NCBI RefSeq assembly: GCF_002723455.1 | Contig: NZ_PDUS01000014.1 | Span: 1 to 64,000 of the forward strand | Length of the DNA: 64,000 nucleotides | Reading direction: 5' to 3' | Source: Pseudoalteromonas sp. 3D05 | GTDB lineage: Bacteria > Pseudomonadota > Gammaproteobacteria > Enterobacterales > Alteromonadaceae | In this document: positions 1 to 9,343 of the stretch, one piece after another | Position numbering within the stretch: the stretch's first letter is position 1 | Layout: each line of letters begins with the position of its first letter | Made by a program: the position numbers and the translations under genes | The notes under the pieces: model-generated | Databases searched by the model: none | Told to the model about the DNA's origin: nothing | What the model saw: only the letters and a program-made list of their open reading frames with translations

Positions 1-65
1 TATACTGCGTTATCGATTTTAACAATAGAACCACTATTAATTGCAATCAATGCCTTGCCTAAATC

Positions 66-113
66 GCTTTTAATTCCAACTGAAACTCGAATCTTGAGGT
101 GATTTGGGTATAG
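66..113 (-). repeat. Dispersed repeat, copy A
   Basis: Read on the minus strand, this segment matches 6852-6897 (plus strand). The first 27 bases share 23 identities, and both copies then contain the identical 15-mer GTTGGAATTAAAAGC. In this copy similar-looking non-coding sequence continues toward base 1, so the element may extend beyond the window edge. No ORF lies in it. It looks like a genome-wide interspersed element; its mechanism of spread is unknown. Confidence 0.6.
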
Positions 114-155
114 TCTTGTTAAAATACATTAACAGTTAAAATCTATAGCCTAATT

Positions 156-623
156 ATGCAATTTAATACTAGCTACACACTTGATAAGCCTTACTTTTAT
201 GAATGTTTCGATGAGTCACTTCCCTACAGTGCACAAGCCAAACCTAAATATGCTTTTTTAGTACTTTTGATCAGTTTAGGGTTTATTTCTATTTATGCCT
301 TAGATCAACACTATCTTGGTAACTTTATGATTATGGCAGCCGTTGTTGAATGCGTTGCCTTTTACTATCGCAGGCCATGGTGGGTAACACGTCAAATGCT
401 CAGCCGCGCATCAGGTTCAAAAGCAAAGTTAACGATTGATGAAGCAGGGTTTAGTAGTGAAAACCCACACAAGAGTTATCAAATTACATGGCAGCAAATT
501 GATGATGTTATTTTCACACCTCGTGGAATTTTACTAAAACATAAAAAAGGCATGCAGTATTTATCTAACAGCGTCCTCAGTGATGAAGCTATCGACTACA
601 TAAAAAAAAGAGCCGCTAAATAG
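156..623 (+). CDS. YcxB-like membrane protein, hypothetical
   Basis: This encodes 155 residues. Two adjacent hydrophobic segments (about residues 32-49 and 53-70) form a hairpin in the membrane. The C-terminal half (about 75-150) is soluble and resembles the YcxB-like C-terminal domain, with a short beta-rich stretch around ITWQQIDDV and a GILLKHKKG turn. It is transcribed toward csrA and shares a bidirectional terminator with it; the stop codon lies inside the terminator stem. The family has no established function. The family assignment rests on overall layout, so it is moderate rather than certain. Confidence 0.75.
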   Translation: MQFNTSYTLDKPYFYECFDESLPYSAQAKPKYAFLVLLISLGFISIYALDQHYLGNFMIMAAVVECVAFYYRRPWWVTRQMLSRASGSKAKLTIDEAGFSSENPHKSYQITWQQIDDVIFTPRGILLKHKKGMQYLSNSVLSDEAIDYIKKRAAK

Positions 624-633
624 CGGCTCTTTT
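606..633. terminator. Bidirectional intrinsic terminator
   Basis: The inverted repeat AAAAGAGCCGCT / AGCGGCTCTTTT is separated by four bases and gives a U tract on both strands. It contains the stop codon of the rightward YcxB-like gene and lies 17 bases beyond the csrA stop, so it can end both converging transcripts. Confidence 0.85.
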
Positions 634-649
634 ATATTAAATAAATTGA

Positions 650-841
650 TTAAACATTACCCGGACTAGGGTTAGACTTTTCAGCTTGAATACGCATGTA
701 AATTTCTTCACGATGAACTGAAACGTCTTTAGGTGCATTAACACCGATACGTACTTGATTTCCTTTAACACCTAGTACAGTGACAGTTACTTCATCACCA
801 ATCATTAGGGTTTCACCTACTCGACGAGTTAGTATTAGCAT
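650..841 (-). CDS. csrA: Carbon storage regulator CsrA
   Basis: CsrA is a small RNA-binding dimer that controls translation and stability of mRNAs by binding GGA motifs. The 63-residue product begins [16 protein letters not shown] and contains the conserved [10 protein letters not shown] segment, including the RNA-contacting Arg near residue 44. A longer frame opens seven codons upstream, but the ATG at 841 is chosen because it gives the universal family N-terminus and is preceded by GGGAGCAAGAGA as ribosome binding site. It lies downstream of lysC as in many gammaproteobacteria, with an 83-bp gap that could hold its own promoter. The usual downstream tRNA-Ser gene is absent. Confidence 0.97.
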   Translation of the reverse strand: MLILTRRVGETLMIGDEVTVTVLGVKGNQVRIGVNAPKDVSVHREEIYMRIQAEKSNPSPGNV

Positions 842-924
842 TCTCTTGCTCCCATGTTCCAATAAATTAAAAGATTCCGCTTTCGTATCTTAAAGAAAAT
901 AAACCTTAAAAGTAAGTAAAAACT

Positions 925-2148
925 CTAAATCGATTCACTTTCTGTCAAAAAAACTTTATGTAATGCACGAACAGCTAGCTCTAAATATTTTTCTTCGATC
1001 AAAACTGATATTTTAATCTCAGATGTTGATACAAGTTGCACCCTAATATTCTCTTGAGCTAATGCATCAAAAAATAAACTTGCCACACCTGAATGTGACT
1101 TCATACCAACACCAACCGCTGATACTTTAGCGACCGCACTGTTTCCAGAAATATCGGTACTACTAATAATATGGCGGTTATTTTGCAATACTTCAAGCGC
1201 TTGTTCAAAATCATTGGTGTGCACCGTAAAAGCATAGTCTACTTTATCAACATTATGATTAACTTGATTAATCATATCTACTTCGATGCCACTCTCAGCA
1301 AAAAGTTTCAAAATGGCCGCCAAGTTATGTGTGCCACTTTGTACTCCATCTATACGAACTAAACTTTCATCACGATTAAAAGCAATGCCAGATACTACGG
1401 ATTTTTTCATATCGGTTTCTTCAAAACTAATCAAGGTGCCTTGATCTGGGTTAAAACTAGACAATACACGAATGGGTAGATTGTACTTCCCCGCCGCTTC
1501 AACGCAGCGAATATGCAATACTTTAGCACCTAGGCTAGCCATTTCTAACATTTCTTCAAAAGTGACATGGCTCATTCGCCGCGCTTTAGGCTCTATTCGA
1601 GGGTCTGTGGTATAAACACCATCAACGTCTGTATAGATTTGGCACTCGTCTGCACCAATTGCCCCCGCAACTTCCACGGCAGAGGTGTCTGTTCCACCTC
1701 TTCCTAACGTAGTGATATTTCCCTCTATGTCTCGCCCTTGAAAACCGGCAATGATGGCAATGCGGTTATGTTCAAGCTCGTGTTTTAAACGAGTGGCTGC
1801 CACATCAGTAATGCGTGCTTTACCAAACATATTGTCGGTTTGAATATTAACTTGGTCGGCAAGTAAGCTCACCGCAGAATGGCCACGTTTAATAATAGCC
1901 ATAGCAAGTAAAGCGATTGAAACTTGCTCACCTGTGGTGACTAAAACATCAAGTTCACGGCTGCTCGGGCGAGCATCGATTTGTTTTGCAAGATTGATAA
2001 GGCGATTAGTCTCTCCAGACATTGCAGAGAGCACTACCACCACTTGATGACCTTGTTGCTTGGTTTTCACAACAAGGTCGGCGACGGCTTCAATACGCTC
2101 AATAGAGCCTACCGAAGTGCCACCGAACTTTTGAACTATAAGGGCCAC
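925..2148 (-). CDS. lysC: Aspartate kinase, monofunctional
   Basis: Aspartate kinase phosphorylates L-aspartate with ATP, the first step toward lysine, threonine, methionine and diaminopimelate. The 407-residue product has the kinase N-terminus VQKFGGTSVG, the substrate loop GRGGTDTSA and the YTDVDGVYTTDPR segment. Two ACT domains follow (about residues 265-405), which in this family sense lysine and threonine. Its length matches the short LysC type common in Pseudomonas and Alteromonadales, not the bifunctional ThrA/MetL type. It starts 6 bases after alaS ends, so the two are almost certainly cotranscribed. No lysine riboswitch is visible, as expected for an internal operon gene. Confidence 0.95.
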   Translation of the reverse strand: MALIVQKFGGTSVGSIERIEAVADLVVKTKQQGHQVVVVLSAMSGETNRLINLAKQIDARPSSRELDVLVTTGEQVSIALLAMAIIKRGHSAVSLLADQVNIQTDNMFGKARITDVAATRLKHELEHNRIAIIAGFQGRDIEGNITTLGRGGTDTSAVEVAGAIGADECQIYTDVDGVYTTDPRIEPKARRMSHVTFEEMLEMASLGAKVLHIRCVEAAGKYNLPIRVLSSFNPDQGTLISFEETDMKKSVVSGIAFNRDESLVRIDGVQSGTHNLAAILKLFAESGIEVDMINQVNHNVDKVDYAFTVHTNDFEQALEVLQNNRHIISSTDISGNSAVAKVSAVGVGMKSHSGVASLFFDALAQENIRVQLVSTSEIKISVLIEEKYLELAVRALHKVFLTESESI

Positions 2149-2154
2149 TTAAAT

Positions 2155-4755
2155 TTATGCGCGCTCAGTAAGCCAAGCTGTCACACTGTCTAAGGCTGTG
2201 CTTAAGTTCTCTGGCTGTGAGCCACCAGCTTGCGCCATATCAGGGCGACCGCCGCCTTTACCACCGACTTGTGAAGCCATGTGATTGACCAGTTCTCCAG
2301 CTTTAACTTTGCCGGTTAAATCTTTAGTAACACCCGCAATCAGGCTAACTTTAGCACCATCAGCAACACCAAGGGCAATAACACCTGAGCCAATCTTGTT
2401 TTTCAGGTCATCAACCATGCCACGTAAAGCTTTAGATTCAGTCCCTTCTACATTCGCAACAAGCAGTTTAACGCCATTAATTTCAACAACAGAATCAAGT
2501 AGCGATGCGCCTGCGGCACTGGCTAGTTTATCGTTTAGCTGTGCAATTTGCTTTTCAAGACCTTTTGACTTTTCAAGTAAAGCAGTTACTTTTTCAAGTA
2601 CTGATGCGCTGTCGCCTTTAACAAGAGCAGCTACGTCGTTTAAGTGTTGTTCTTGCTCGCTAACGTAGGCAATCGCGTCAGCACCTGTTACCGCTTCAAT
2701 ACGGCGAACACCCGCAGCAATGCCACTCTCTGATACTATTTTGAATAAACCAATATCACCAGCACGCTTAACGTGAGTACCACCACATAGCTCAATTGAG
2801 TAATCACCAATGGTGACTACGCGCACTTCGTCATCGTATTTTTCACCAAATAATGCCATCGCACCTTTTGCTTTAGCATCATCAATAGCCATAAGCTCGG
2901 TATTTAACTCAAAGTTACGACGAATTTCGTCGTTCACTACGCGTTCTATTTCACGAAGCTCATCTTTTGTTACGGCTTCAAAGTGCGAGAAGTCAAAACG
3001 TAAACGCTCAGGATCAACTAAAGAGCCTTTTTGCGATACATGATCACCCAACAATTGGCGTAATGCTTCATGCAAAATATGTGTAGCTGTATGGTTCTTT
3101 TTAACGCGCTCACGACGTGCGTCATCAATTGTCGCTTCTACCTTATCGTTAACACCTACACGCCCAATAACAGTACCGTGATGGGCAAACGCGTTACCTA
3201 GTTTAGTGGTATTGGTAACAGCAAACTCACCACCTGCAACTTTTAATGTGCCTGTGTCGCCAATCTGGCCGCCTGACTCGGCATAGAACGGTGTACGATC
3301 AAGTATAACAATACCCTGTTGACCATCTTCGAGTACTGAAACAGACTCACCTTGGGCAAACATTTCAATCACAGTGCCACTGTATTGAGTCGCATCGTAC
3401 CCTTTAAAGTCAGTGTGTTTATCAGATTTTAATTGTTGATTGTAATCTGCACCAAACTTACCTGCTTGCTGTGCAGTTTTACGCTGCACATCCATGCACT
3501 CTTGGAAACCTTGCTCATCAATCGTCATAAAACGTTCGCGGGCAACGTCAGCGGTTAAATCAGCAGGGAAACCGTAGGTATCATAAAGTTTGAATACTAA
3601 TTCACCCGGGATCACATCGCCACTTAAGTTCGCTAAGCTATCTTCTAAAATAGCTAAGCCACGCTCAAGCGTTTTACCAAACTGTTCTTCTTCGATACGT
3701 AATACTTTTTCAATAATTTCTTGTTGCTTAGCAAGCTCAGGGTACGCTTGACCCATTTGCTCGATTAGAGCAGAAACTAACTTATAGAAAAACGCGCCTT
3801 GTGCACCTAACTTATTACCATGGCGCACAGCACGACGGATAATACGGCGCAGCACATAACCACGGCCTTCATTTGATGGCATGACACCGTCTGAGATTAA
3901 AAAAGCACATGAACGGATATGATCCGCAACTACACGTAGAGACTTGTCATCCATATCTTGAGCATTGGTTACTACCGCTGCTGCTTTGATTAAACCCTGG
4001 AATAAATCGATTTCGTAGTTTGAGTGCACACCTTGCAAAATAGCGGCTATACGCTCAAGTCCCATACCAGTATCAACAGACTGCTTTGGTAGTGGCTCCA
4101 TAGTGCCGTCACTTTGACGGTTATATTGCATAAATACCAAGTTCCAAATCTCGATGAAACGGTCACCATCTTCTTCAGGTGAACCTGGAGGCCCGCCCCA
4201 AATTTCTTCACCATGGTCATAAAATATTTCAGAGCATGGGCCACACGGACCTGTATCACCCATTGACCAGAAGTTATCAGCGGTATCAATGCGGATAATA
4301 CGCTCGCTTGGTAAACCAATGTCTTTTGACCAATAATCAAACGCTTCTTCATCTGTGTGGTAAATAGTAACAAGCAGCTTTTCTTGAGGAAGCTTCACTA
4401 TTTCAGTTAAGAACTGCCACGCAAACTTAATCGCATCTTGTTTAAAGTAATCACCAAAGCTAAAGTTACCTAGCATTTCAAAAAACGTGTGGTGACGCGC
4501 CGTATAGCCTACATTTTCTAAATCGTTATGCTTACCGCCAGCACGAACACAGCGTTGTGAGCTGGTTGCACGGTTGTAAGGACGGCTTTCTGCGCCTAAA
4601 AATACATCTTTAAATTGCACCATACCGGCATTATTAAATAATAACGTCGCATCGTTACCCGGGATCAGCGAGCTTGATGGAACAATTTGGTGTTGTTTAG
4701 CGGCAAAAAAGTCTAAAAACTGTTGCCTGATCTGTGCGGTAGTCATGTGCTGCAT
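2155..4755 (-). CDS. alaS: Alanyl-tRNA synthetase
   Basis: This class II synthetase charges tRNA-Ala. The 866 residues match the usual length. Features in order are the catalytic core ([18 protein letters not shown] near residue 90, DTGMGLERI near 230), the editing domain with zinc-binding HTATH near residue 560 and CGGTH near 660, and a C-terminal oligomerisation (C-Ala) domain ending in a Gly-rich [15 protein letters not shown] stretch. The first ATG at 4755 is used because GGTGAG lies about 9 bases upstream; an ATG three codons later also fits the family. It sits between recX and lysC, which is the conserved order. Confidence 0.97.
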   Translation of the reverse strand: MQHMTTAQIRQQFLDFFAAKQHQIVPSSSLIPGNDATLLFNNAGMVQFKDVFLGAESRPYNRATSSQRCVRAGGKHNDLENVGYTARHHTFFEMLGNFSFGDYFKQDAIKFAWQFLTEIVKLPQEKLLVTIYHTDEEAFDYWSKDIGLPSERIIRIDTADNFWSMGDTGPCGPCSEIFYDHGEEIWGGPPGSPEEDGDRFIEIWNLVFMQYNRQSDGTMEPLPKQSVDTGMGLERIAAILQGVHSNYEIDLFQGLIKAAAVVTNAQDMDDKSLRVVADHIRSCAFLISDGVMPSNEGRGYVLRRIIRRAVRHGNKLGAQGAFFYKLVSALIEQMGQAYPELAKQQEIIEKVLRIEEEQFGKTLERGLAILEDSLANLSGDVIPGELVFKLYDTYGFPADLTADVARERFMTIDEQGFQECMDVQRKTAQQAGKFGADYNQQLKSDKHTDFKGYDATQYSGTVIEMFAQGESVSVLEDGQQGIVILDRTPFYAESGGQIGDTGTLKVAGGEFAVTNTTKLGNAFAHHGTVIGRVGVNDKVEATIDDARRERVKKNHTATHILHEALRQLLGDHVSQKGSLVDPERLRFDFSHFEAVTKDELREIERVVNDEIRRNFELNTELMAIDDAKAKGAMALFGEKYDDEVRVVTIGDYSIELCGGTHVKRAGDIGLFKIVSESGIAAGVRRIEAVTGADAIAYVSEQEQHLNDVAALVKGDSASVLEKVTALLEKSKGLEKQIAQLNDKLASAAGASLLDSVVEINGVKLLVANVEGTESKALRGMVDDLKNKIGSGVIALGVADGAKVSLIAGVTKDLTGKVKAGELVNHMASQVGGKGGGRPDMAQAGGSQPENLSTALDSVTAWLTERA

Positions 4756-4774
4756 TTGAAAGTCTCACCCATTT

Positions 4775-5236
4775 TTACTGTGCTTGCATTGCAAAATCTA
4801 TTTGTTCGTAACTGAACCCTCGATACATCAAATAGCGTGTACGCTTGGCTTTTTCTTTGTAATCGAAATCGTTCTGTGCATTTGAATACTTTTTTAAATA
4901 CGCTTCCTGCGCCAGTTGAAACCAGTCTATCTCCATAGTTTCAACAATTGTACTGAGCAAGGCTCTATCAATTCCCTTAGCCATGGCTTCGCTTTGTATA
5001 CGCTTTAGGCCATGCTTTTTAGCAATATGGCGACGCACAAACCCTTCAACATAACGCTGCTCATTTATAAAATTGTGCTCTTCACACCAATCTAATAAAG
5101 CCTCGATAAATTCAGGCGTCGCCTCTTTTTGCTGTAATTTCTTTGTTAATTCACGCCGTGAATACTCTTGTCGTCCGAGTAACCAAAGTACGTAATTTTT
5201 CAGCTTTTTTTTAAGCGTGTCATCCATCTGCGTCAT
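4775..5236 (-). CDS. recX: Recombination regulator RecX
   Basis: RecX binds RecA filaments and limits their extension. The 153-residue protein is built of three-helix RecX repeats, with recognisable LLGRQEYSRRELTKKL, WCEEHNFINEQRYVEGFVRRHIAKKHG and YRGFSYEQIDFAM segments. It lies directly upstream of alaS. Its start codon overlaps the stop of the preceding membrane-protein gene by one base (TAATG), so translation is probably coupled. recA is not adjacent on this side, unlike the common recA-recX arrangement. An ATG three codons in is an alternative start. Confidence 0.93.
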   Translation of the reverse strand: MTQMDDTLKKKLKNYVLWLLGRQEYSRRELTKKLQQKEATPEFIEALLDWCEEHNFINEQRYVEGFVRRHIAKKHGLKRIQSEAMAKGIDRALLSTIVETMEIDWFQLAQEAYLKKYSNAQNDFDYKEKAKRTRYLMYRGFSYEQIDFAMQAQ

Positions 5237-6024
5237 TAAGCGTCAAAACGCCCGGTATCATTAGACTGCGTAGGCTCTGTTGGTTCGCTTTGCGTTGGTG
5301 GTACCACAGGCATAAAAATAGCTTGGTATGATACAAAAAAGCTAATGTAGCAAATTGGCATTAAAACCAACAGCGGTATAAAAGTTAAAAACGCAGATAT
5401 AACAATAAATACGGCACAAATAGCACCATAAACACTTAATGCAGCGACATTATGGTAGAACACCATTAACGAGCTTTTTAATACTTCAAGAATACGTTTT
5501 TGCTGATTAAAGTAAACCAAGGGTACGGCATAGGCAAACGCAGTAAGGTAGAACGAAATAGCGATTAAAAACAACGCTATATTGGCCATAGAAATACTGT
5601 CAATCACTTGCTGTAATGCAACATTAGGGTCAACATTCGGATCGCTCATAATAGCAACCGCTTCTGCAAATAGACCATTAGCAAGTAATGCCATTAGTAC
5701 TCCAGCTGCCATTTGATACAGCGCTAAACGCAGGAGTCCAAGGCGGTTACCTTTAGCTGAGAAAGGCTTAAGTATATCCGCCAACATAATTTTGCCGCCT
5801 TGCTGTTTGGTCAACACTGCTTGATAGAAGCCCGCGGTTAAAAATGGGGTTGCCAGTGCAGCAATGATTTGTAAGAAAGGCAAAAATAGTGATAACAACC
5901 CAACTATGCCGATAAATAAATGCATAAATATAAAAGTAAGCGGCTGGGTTTTAAAAATAAGCCAACCGGCTTTGAACCACTTAACACCAGCATCAGCTTT
6001 AAATACTCGTAACTCGATTGACAT
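5236..6024 (-). CDS. BPSS1780-family integral membrane protein
   Basis: This 262-residue polytopic membrane protein has about six hydrophobic segments. The N-terminal signature around WFKAGWLIFKTQP and the PFLTAGFYQAVLTKQQGGK loop recall the BPSS1780 family, common in proteobacteria and without assigned function. The C-terminal tail (about 240-262) is hydrophilic and rich in Thr, Ser and Pro. It overlaps recX by one base, so the two form a transcriptional unit; a terminator separates them from ribA upstream. Confidence 0.8.
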   Translation of the reverse strand: MSIELRVFKADAGVKWFKAGWLIFKTQPLTFIFMHLFIGIVGLLSLFLPFLQIIAALATPFLTAGFYQAVLTKQQGGKIMLADILKPFSAKGNRLGLLRLALYQMAAGVLMALLANGLFAEAVAIMSDPNVDPNVALQQVIDSISMANIALFLIAISFYLTAFAYAVPLVYFNQQKRILEVLKSSLMVFYHNVAALSVYGAICAVFIVISAFLTFIPLLVLMPICYISFFVSYQAIFMPVVPPTQSEPTEPTQSNDTGRFDA

Positions 6025-6051
6025 ACATGCTCTTAATTTAAAAACAAAACA

Positions 6052-6070
6052 CGCCGAGTATAACTCGGCG
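6052..6070 (-). terminator. Intrinsic terminator of ribA
   Basis: On the minus strand the stem CGCCGAG / CTCGGCG has a 5-base loop and is followed by TGTTTTGTTTTT. It lies between the ribA stop and the start of the BPSS1780-type gene. Confidence 0.75.
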
Positions 6071-6102
6071 CTGGATGGTATTACAGAGGTGAGGCCGCAA
6101 AA

Positions 6103-6726
6103 CTACGGTTTTTTAATCTTCTTTATGTCTAACATGTGCGCGCCATGCTTTATTTTTGTTTCTAAGTAAGACTTATTACCTGCTACACCCGCTTTGATAT
6201 GAGCGTGAGTGCCAATAACGGCATCAACTTCAATACCGGCATCTTTTAAAGCATTTAGCTTTTTCGGGTTATTGGTCATTAATTTAACATGGGCCAATCC
6301 CATTGCCTCAAGCATTAAAACAGCATCAGAAAAATCACGTAAATCATCTGCAAAGCCCAAATGATTATTTGCTTCGTATGTGTTCATACCTTGGGACTGC
6401 AGTACATAAGCATCAATTTTATTATACAAGCCTATGCCTCGGCCCTCTTGGCGTAAATAAAGTAAAATCCCTCCTTGATTGTGCATCATCTCAATACACT
6501 CATTGAGTTGCTCACCACAATCACACCGCGATGAATGAAACACATCACCGGTTAAACACTCTGAATGCATGCGAATAAGCGGCACTTTTTGCTCACTATC
6601 AGCGCGATTAAACACCAAAGCTACATGCTCTTGCCCATCATTTAAGCCGCTGAACGAAATTATTTCTGCGGGGATATCACTGTTTTTTCCAACGTTAAGC
6701 TGGACTCTAGCTCTTACTTGCGCCAC
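6103..6726 (-). CDS. ribA: GTP cyclohydrolase II
   Basis: RibA converts GTP to 2,5-diamino-6-ribosylamino-4-pyrimidinone 5'-phosphate, the first step of riboflavin synthesis. The 207-residue length matches the stand-alone enzyme. The zinc ligands are Cys57, Cys68 and Cys70 in [20 protein letters not shown]. The catalytic [13 protein letters not shown] loop and the NPKKLNAL segment are intact. No FMN riboswitch is apparent in the roughly 90 bases upstream. It appears to be a single-gene unit with its own terminator. Confidence 0.96.
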   Translation of the reverse strand: MAQVRARVQLNVGKNSDIPAEIISFSGLNDGQEHVALVFNRADSEQKVPLIRMHSECLTGDVFHSSRCDCGEQLNECIEMMHNQGGILLYLRQEGRGIGLYNKIDAYVLQSQGMNTYEANNHLGFADDLRDFSDAVLMLEAMGLAHVKLMTNNPKKLNALKDAGIEVDAVIGTHAHIKAGVAGNKSYLETKIKHGAHMLDIKKIKKP

Positions 6727-6851
6727 GACAAATCCAAATATAAAAGTAAATGCGATACATTAAATGTGATACTATCACAAAAAAGACACGGATGTATGAT
6801 CACCGCATGAAGTGAAGACTATATTGAGGCTATCACTTACAATTCAAGTAT

Positions 6852-6897
6852 TATACCCAAGCAACCTCAAGATGCGAGCGTCGTTGGAATTAAAAGC
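6852..6897 (+). repeat. Dispersed repeat, copy B
   Basis: This plus-strand copy of the element at 66-113 begins TATACCCAAGCAACCTCAAG and ends in the shared GTTGGAATTAAAAGC. Similarity stops after GC, so it looks like a shorter or truncated copy. It sits between ribA and the TonB-C protein gene, in non-coding DNA. Confidence 0.6.
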
Positions 6898-6985
6898 CAC
6901 AGTTAACATTTAATATTACTGCGCATAAATGACACCTGCGTACCTATTTGGTAGTATTCGCCAACACAAAGTAATAAGGATTATT

Positions 6986-8065
6986 ATGAAGGTATCAACT
7001 TTAGTGCTGTGTCTCGGTTTAGCTTATAGCAACTATGCAGTGGCAAATGAAACTTTAAACGCTGATTTTAAAACCGCCTACCAAAATTATTTAACAGCCC
7101 AACAAGGGGATGAAAACGCCTACCCTTTTGCTAAACAAGCCTACACTTTAGGAAAGCAGTTATACGGCCCAACATCAGATAACACAGCAAACCTTGCGAC
7201 TAATTTTGCAAATGCACTTAAAAACAAAAGCAAAGAGTCAAAAGCTGAGCGTTATGATTTGTTTAAAAGTGCTTATAACATATTAGCCAAAAACCACTCT
7301 GAAAATAGTTTAATCTTGGTCGATTCGCTAACAGGTATGGCTAACAGCGCCTCAACCGCCTCTCATGCAGTGGATTTGTATGATCAAGTAATCGCTCTTG
7401 CAAAGCACAACAACCAGTTTAAGCTAGCAGCTGACTTGCAACTAGCCGCAGCCAAAGACTTTGCCTATTCACACTTTGGCAGAAAACATCTAACAGCACG
7501 CAAATACTTAAAGCAAGCCGATGAATATTACACACAAAATTTACCTGAAAACTCAGTTGAGCGTATCAAAGCTGATTTTTTAGTGGCTGCATTTGCACAA
7601 GGAAAAAAGAAATATAACAAAGCGATTAAACGTTTAAACCGCATTGTAAACGTATTTGATAATGCGCTGAGCTTTGATCATCAAGCAGAGCTCAGTGCGC
7701 ATTCTAAGCTCGTTCACCTTTATGAACTAAAAGGTCAAAGTGAAGAAGCTACCAAGCACTGTATAGCGATTGCTAAAATGGTGCCATGGAATGAAAATCA
7801 AGAGCAAACTCCGCTCTATCGAGAAAACCCTGATTATCCTTTAAGTAAGGTTAAACAAGGACGCAGCGGCTATGTACAAATGGAATTTGATGTCACACCA
7901 ACTGGATTTGTAGAAAACATCAGTGTGTTAAAATCGGTTGGTGGAATTGCGTTTGAAAAAGAGGCATTAAAAGCCATCGAAAAGTGGCGTTATGCACCTA
8001 AATTTGAAGATGGCCGTGCCGTACTGGCCAAAACTAAGGTGCAACTTGATTTTAAAATACGTTAA
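6986..8065 (+). CDS. Secreted TPR-like protein with TonB C-terminal domain
   Basis: The 359-residue product has a signal peptide (MKVSTLVLCLGLAYSNYAVA, cleaved after about residue 20). A helical TPR-like region follows (about 25-265). The C-terminal domain (about 275-359) is of the TonB type, with SGYVQMEFDVTPTGFVENISVL and ALKAIEKWRYAPKFEDG. A longer frame opens at 6929, but the ATG at 6986 follows an AAGGA site and starts a proper signal peptide. There is no N-terminal anchor, so it is not a classical energy transducer. A soluble periplasmic protein using the TonB fold for interaction is more likely. The function is unknown. Confidence 0.8.
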   Translation: MKVSTLVLCLGLAYSNYAVANETLNADFKTAYQNYLTAQQGDENAYPFAKQAYTLGKQLYGPTSDNTANLATNFANALKNKSKESKAERYDLFKSAYNILAKNHSENSLILVDSLTGMANSASTASHAVDLYDQVIALAKHNNQFKLAADLQLAAAKDFAYSHFGRKHLTARKYLKQADEYYTQNLPENSVERIKADFLVAAFAQGKKKYNKAIKRLNRIVNVFDNALSFDHQAELSAHSKLVHLYELKGQSEEATKHCIAIAKMVPWNENQEQTPLYRENPDYPLSKVKQGRSGYVQMEFDVTPTGFVENISVLKSVGGIAFEKEALKAIEKWRYAPKFEDGRAVLAKTKVQLDFKIR

Positions 8066-8080
8066 ACACCTTATTAATCA

Positions 8081-8106
8081 AAAATAGCCCTGTTATGGGC
8101 TATTTT
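8081..8106. terminator. Bidirectional intrinsic terminator
   Basis: The 10-bp stem AAAATAGCCC / GGGCTATTTT has a 6-base loop. It lies between the stop of the rightward TonB-C gene and the stop of the leftward phosphatase gene and serves both. Confidence 0.85.
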
Positions 8107-8554
8107 ATAAAGTATCGAGAATCGCTTCGCTCGCCTCTTCAATTAAATCAACTACATGCTCAAAGCCATTTTCTCCGCCGTAATAAGGGTCTGGAATTTC
8201 GTCAGTCACTGAATTACCGTAACTTAAAAACAAGGCTAACTTATACTGTAAATGGGATGGGCAAAGCGCGGTCAAATCAGCCAAGTTAGATTTATCTGCC
8301 GCCAGTATTAAATCAAAATAGTCAAAGTCGTGAAGGCTAACTTGGCGCGATTTCATACCGTTAAAGCTGTAACCACGCTTTAACCCTGCGGCCTGTGAAC
8401 GCTTATCAGGTGGACTACCTGCGTGGTAACCGATAGTGCCAGCGGAATCGACCTCTATAGCGACTTTACGCTCAGCCACTTTTGCCTTTAAAACAGCTTC
8501 TGCTGTGGGTGAGCGACAAATATTACCTAAACACACCACCAACACTTTTTTCAT
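8105..8554 (-). CDS. Low-molecular-weight protein-tyrosine phosphatase
   Basis: This cytoplasmic phosphatase hydrolyses phosphotyrosine. The P-loop VCLGNICRSPTAEA contains the catalytic Cys8 and Arg14 of the CX5R(S/T) motif, and the general-acid loop DPYYGG is present near residue 119. The length of 149 residues is standard. A GTG one codon earlier opens the frame, but the ATG at 8554 is preferred. It shares one base with the TGA of the upstream TPR gene, which indicates coupling. No polysaccharide gene cluster is near, so a Wzb-type role in capsule export is not suggested; a general housekeeping role is more likely. Confidence 0.92.
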   Translation of the reverse strand: MKKVLVVCLGNICRSPTAEAVLKAKVAERKVAIEVDSAGTIGYHAGSPPDKRSQAAGLKRGYSFNGMKSRQVSLHDFDYFDLILAADKSNLADLTALCPSHLQYKLALFLSYGNSVTDEIPDPYYGGENGFEHVVDLIEEASEAILDTL

Positions 8555-8985
8555 CACTTATTCCTTGGGCCTTTTAAGTCAGCTAATAAGTCTTCAATTT
8601 CCGCTTTGAGTTCTTTATCTGCAATTTTATTCGCACTCACCTTGGCTGCTTCAAGCGCTTTAATAGCTTGCGGTTGTTGGCCTAATTCAACATGCATAGT
8701 TGCTAATGAGTAACCTATTGATGACATGTAATCTTTAGCATTAATAGCTGATGCTTTAGCCTGTGCTTTTTCGTATAGCGTAATGGCATCACTGAATTCG
8801 TCAGTAAAATCAGCTAACGTTTCCCACTGCACTGGATGATCTTTTTCTGTGTTATCGTTTTCTATACACAGGGCTTTGAGATCATTGTAAAGCGCGTCAA
8901 ATTTCTTTTGATCTTTTCTCTGCGCAGCATGAACAAGATCGCCAGCAAGATTTAGTACACGTTTATACAGCTTTGTATTCATCAT
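8554..8985 (-). CDS. Small TPR-like cytoplasmic protein
   Basis: This encodes 143 residues, wholly helical and without a signal or membrane segment. The pattern of small residues in YSLATMHVELGQQPQAIKALEAAK suggests one or two tetratricopeptide repeats. The stop overlaps the phosphatase start by one base, so the two are coexpressed. The RBS AAAGGGTC precedes two consecutive ATG codons, either of which could be used. No specific function can be assigned; an adaptor role for its partner is only a guess from linkage. Confidence 0.75.
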   Translation of the reverse strand: MMNTKLYKRVLNLAGDLVHAAQRKDQKKFDALYNDLKALCIENDNTEKDHPVQWETLADFTDEFSDAITLYEKAQAKASAINAKDYMSSIGYSLATMHVELGQQPQAIKALEAAKVSANKIADKELKAEIEDLLADLKGPRNK

Positions 8986-9035
8986 TTTAAAGACCCTTTA
9001 TTGTAGAAATGAAATAATAACACACTCGCCGATTT

Positions 9036-9251
9036 TTATTTCCACCCTTGGAGCCACACGTCTTGCTCTTTAAGCTGTCGCCAATCAATTAATTGAGTTC
9101 GTTTTGACATTACAGCTTCTATTTCACAATGGATGACCACACCCTCTTCATCAAATTCAATGTCGGTAATTATAAAGTGTTTTTCTTTATTGATCGGTGA
9201 TACTGCTGTCCACTTACTGCGTAATAATTTGCGAGGATTTATTTGGTTCAT
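9036..9251 (-). CDS. TIGR02450-type small Trp-rich protein
   Basis: This 71-residue protein has the hallmark of the small tryptophan-rich family TIGR02450: NPRKLLRSKWTAVSP at the N-terminus, then EKHFIITD, and a Trp-rich C-terminus with DWRQL and WLQGWK. The function is unknown, though it is widespread in marine gammaproteobacteria. The ATG at 9251 is preferred over one two codons upstream because the AAAGG site then has a normal spacing of about 7 bases. Confidence 0.85.
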   Translation of the reverse strand: MNQINPRKLLRSKWTAVSPINKEKHFIITDIEFDEEGVVIHCEIEAVMSKRTQLIDWRQLKEQDVWLQGWK

Positions 9252-9343
9252 TGGCATGCCTTTGATAGTAAATTAAGTTTATACGCTTATCAGTCTTTAC
9301 TCGTTTTATACAACAAAACTCTAATTACACAGCGTCTGTCTTA

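Noticed and set aside
650..655. Expected tRNA-Ser gene after csrA
   Set aside because: Many gammaproteobacteria have one there, but here csrA runs directly into a bidirectional terminator and the YcxB-like gene; no cloverleaf is visible.
2285..3043. Rightward ORFs opposite alaS
   Set aside because: Ser/Thr-rich frames antisense to a strongly conserved gene; shadows of alaS codon usage.
6727..6985. FMN riboswitch upstream of ribA
   Set aside because: The region is short and lacks the conserved FMN-aptamer blocks; it instead contains a dispersed repeat copy.
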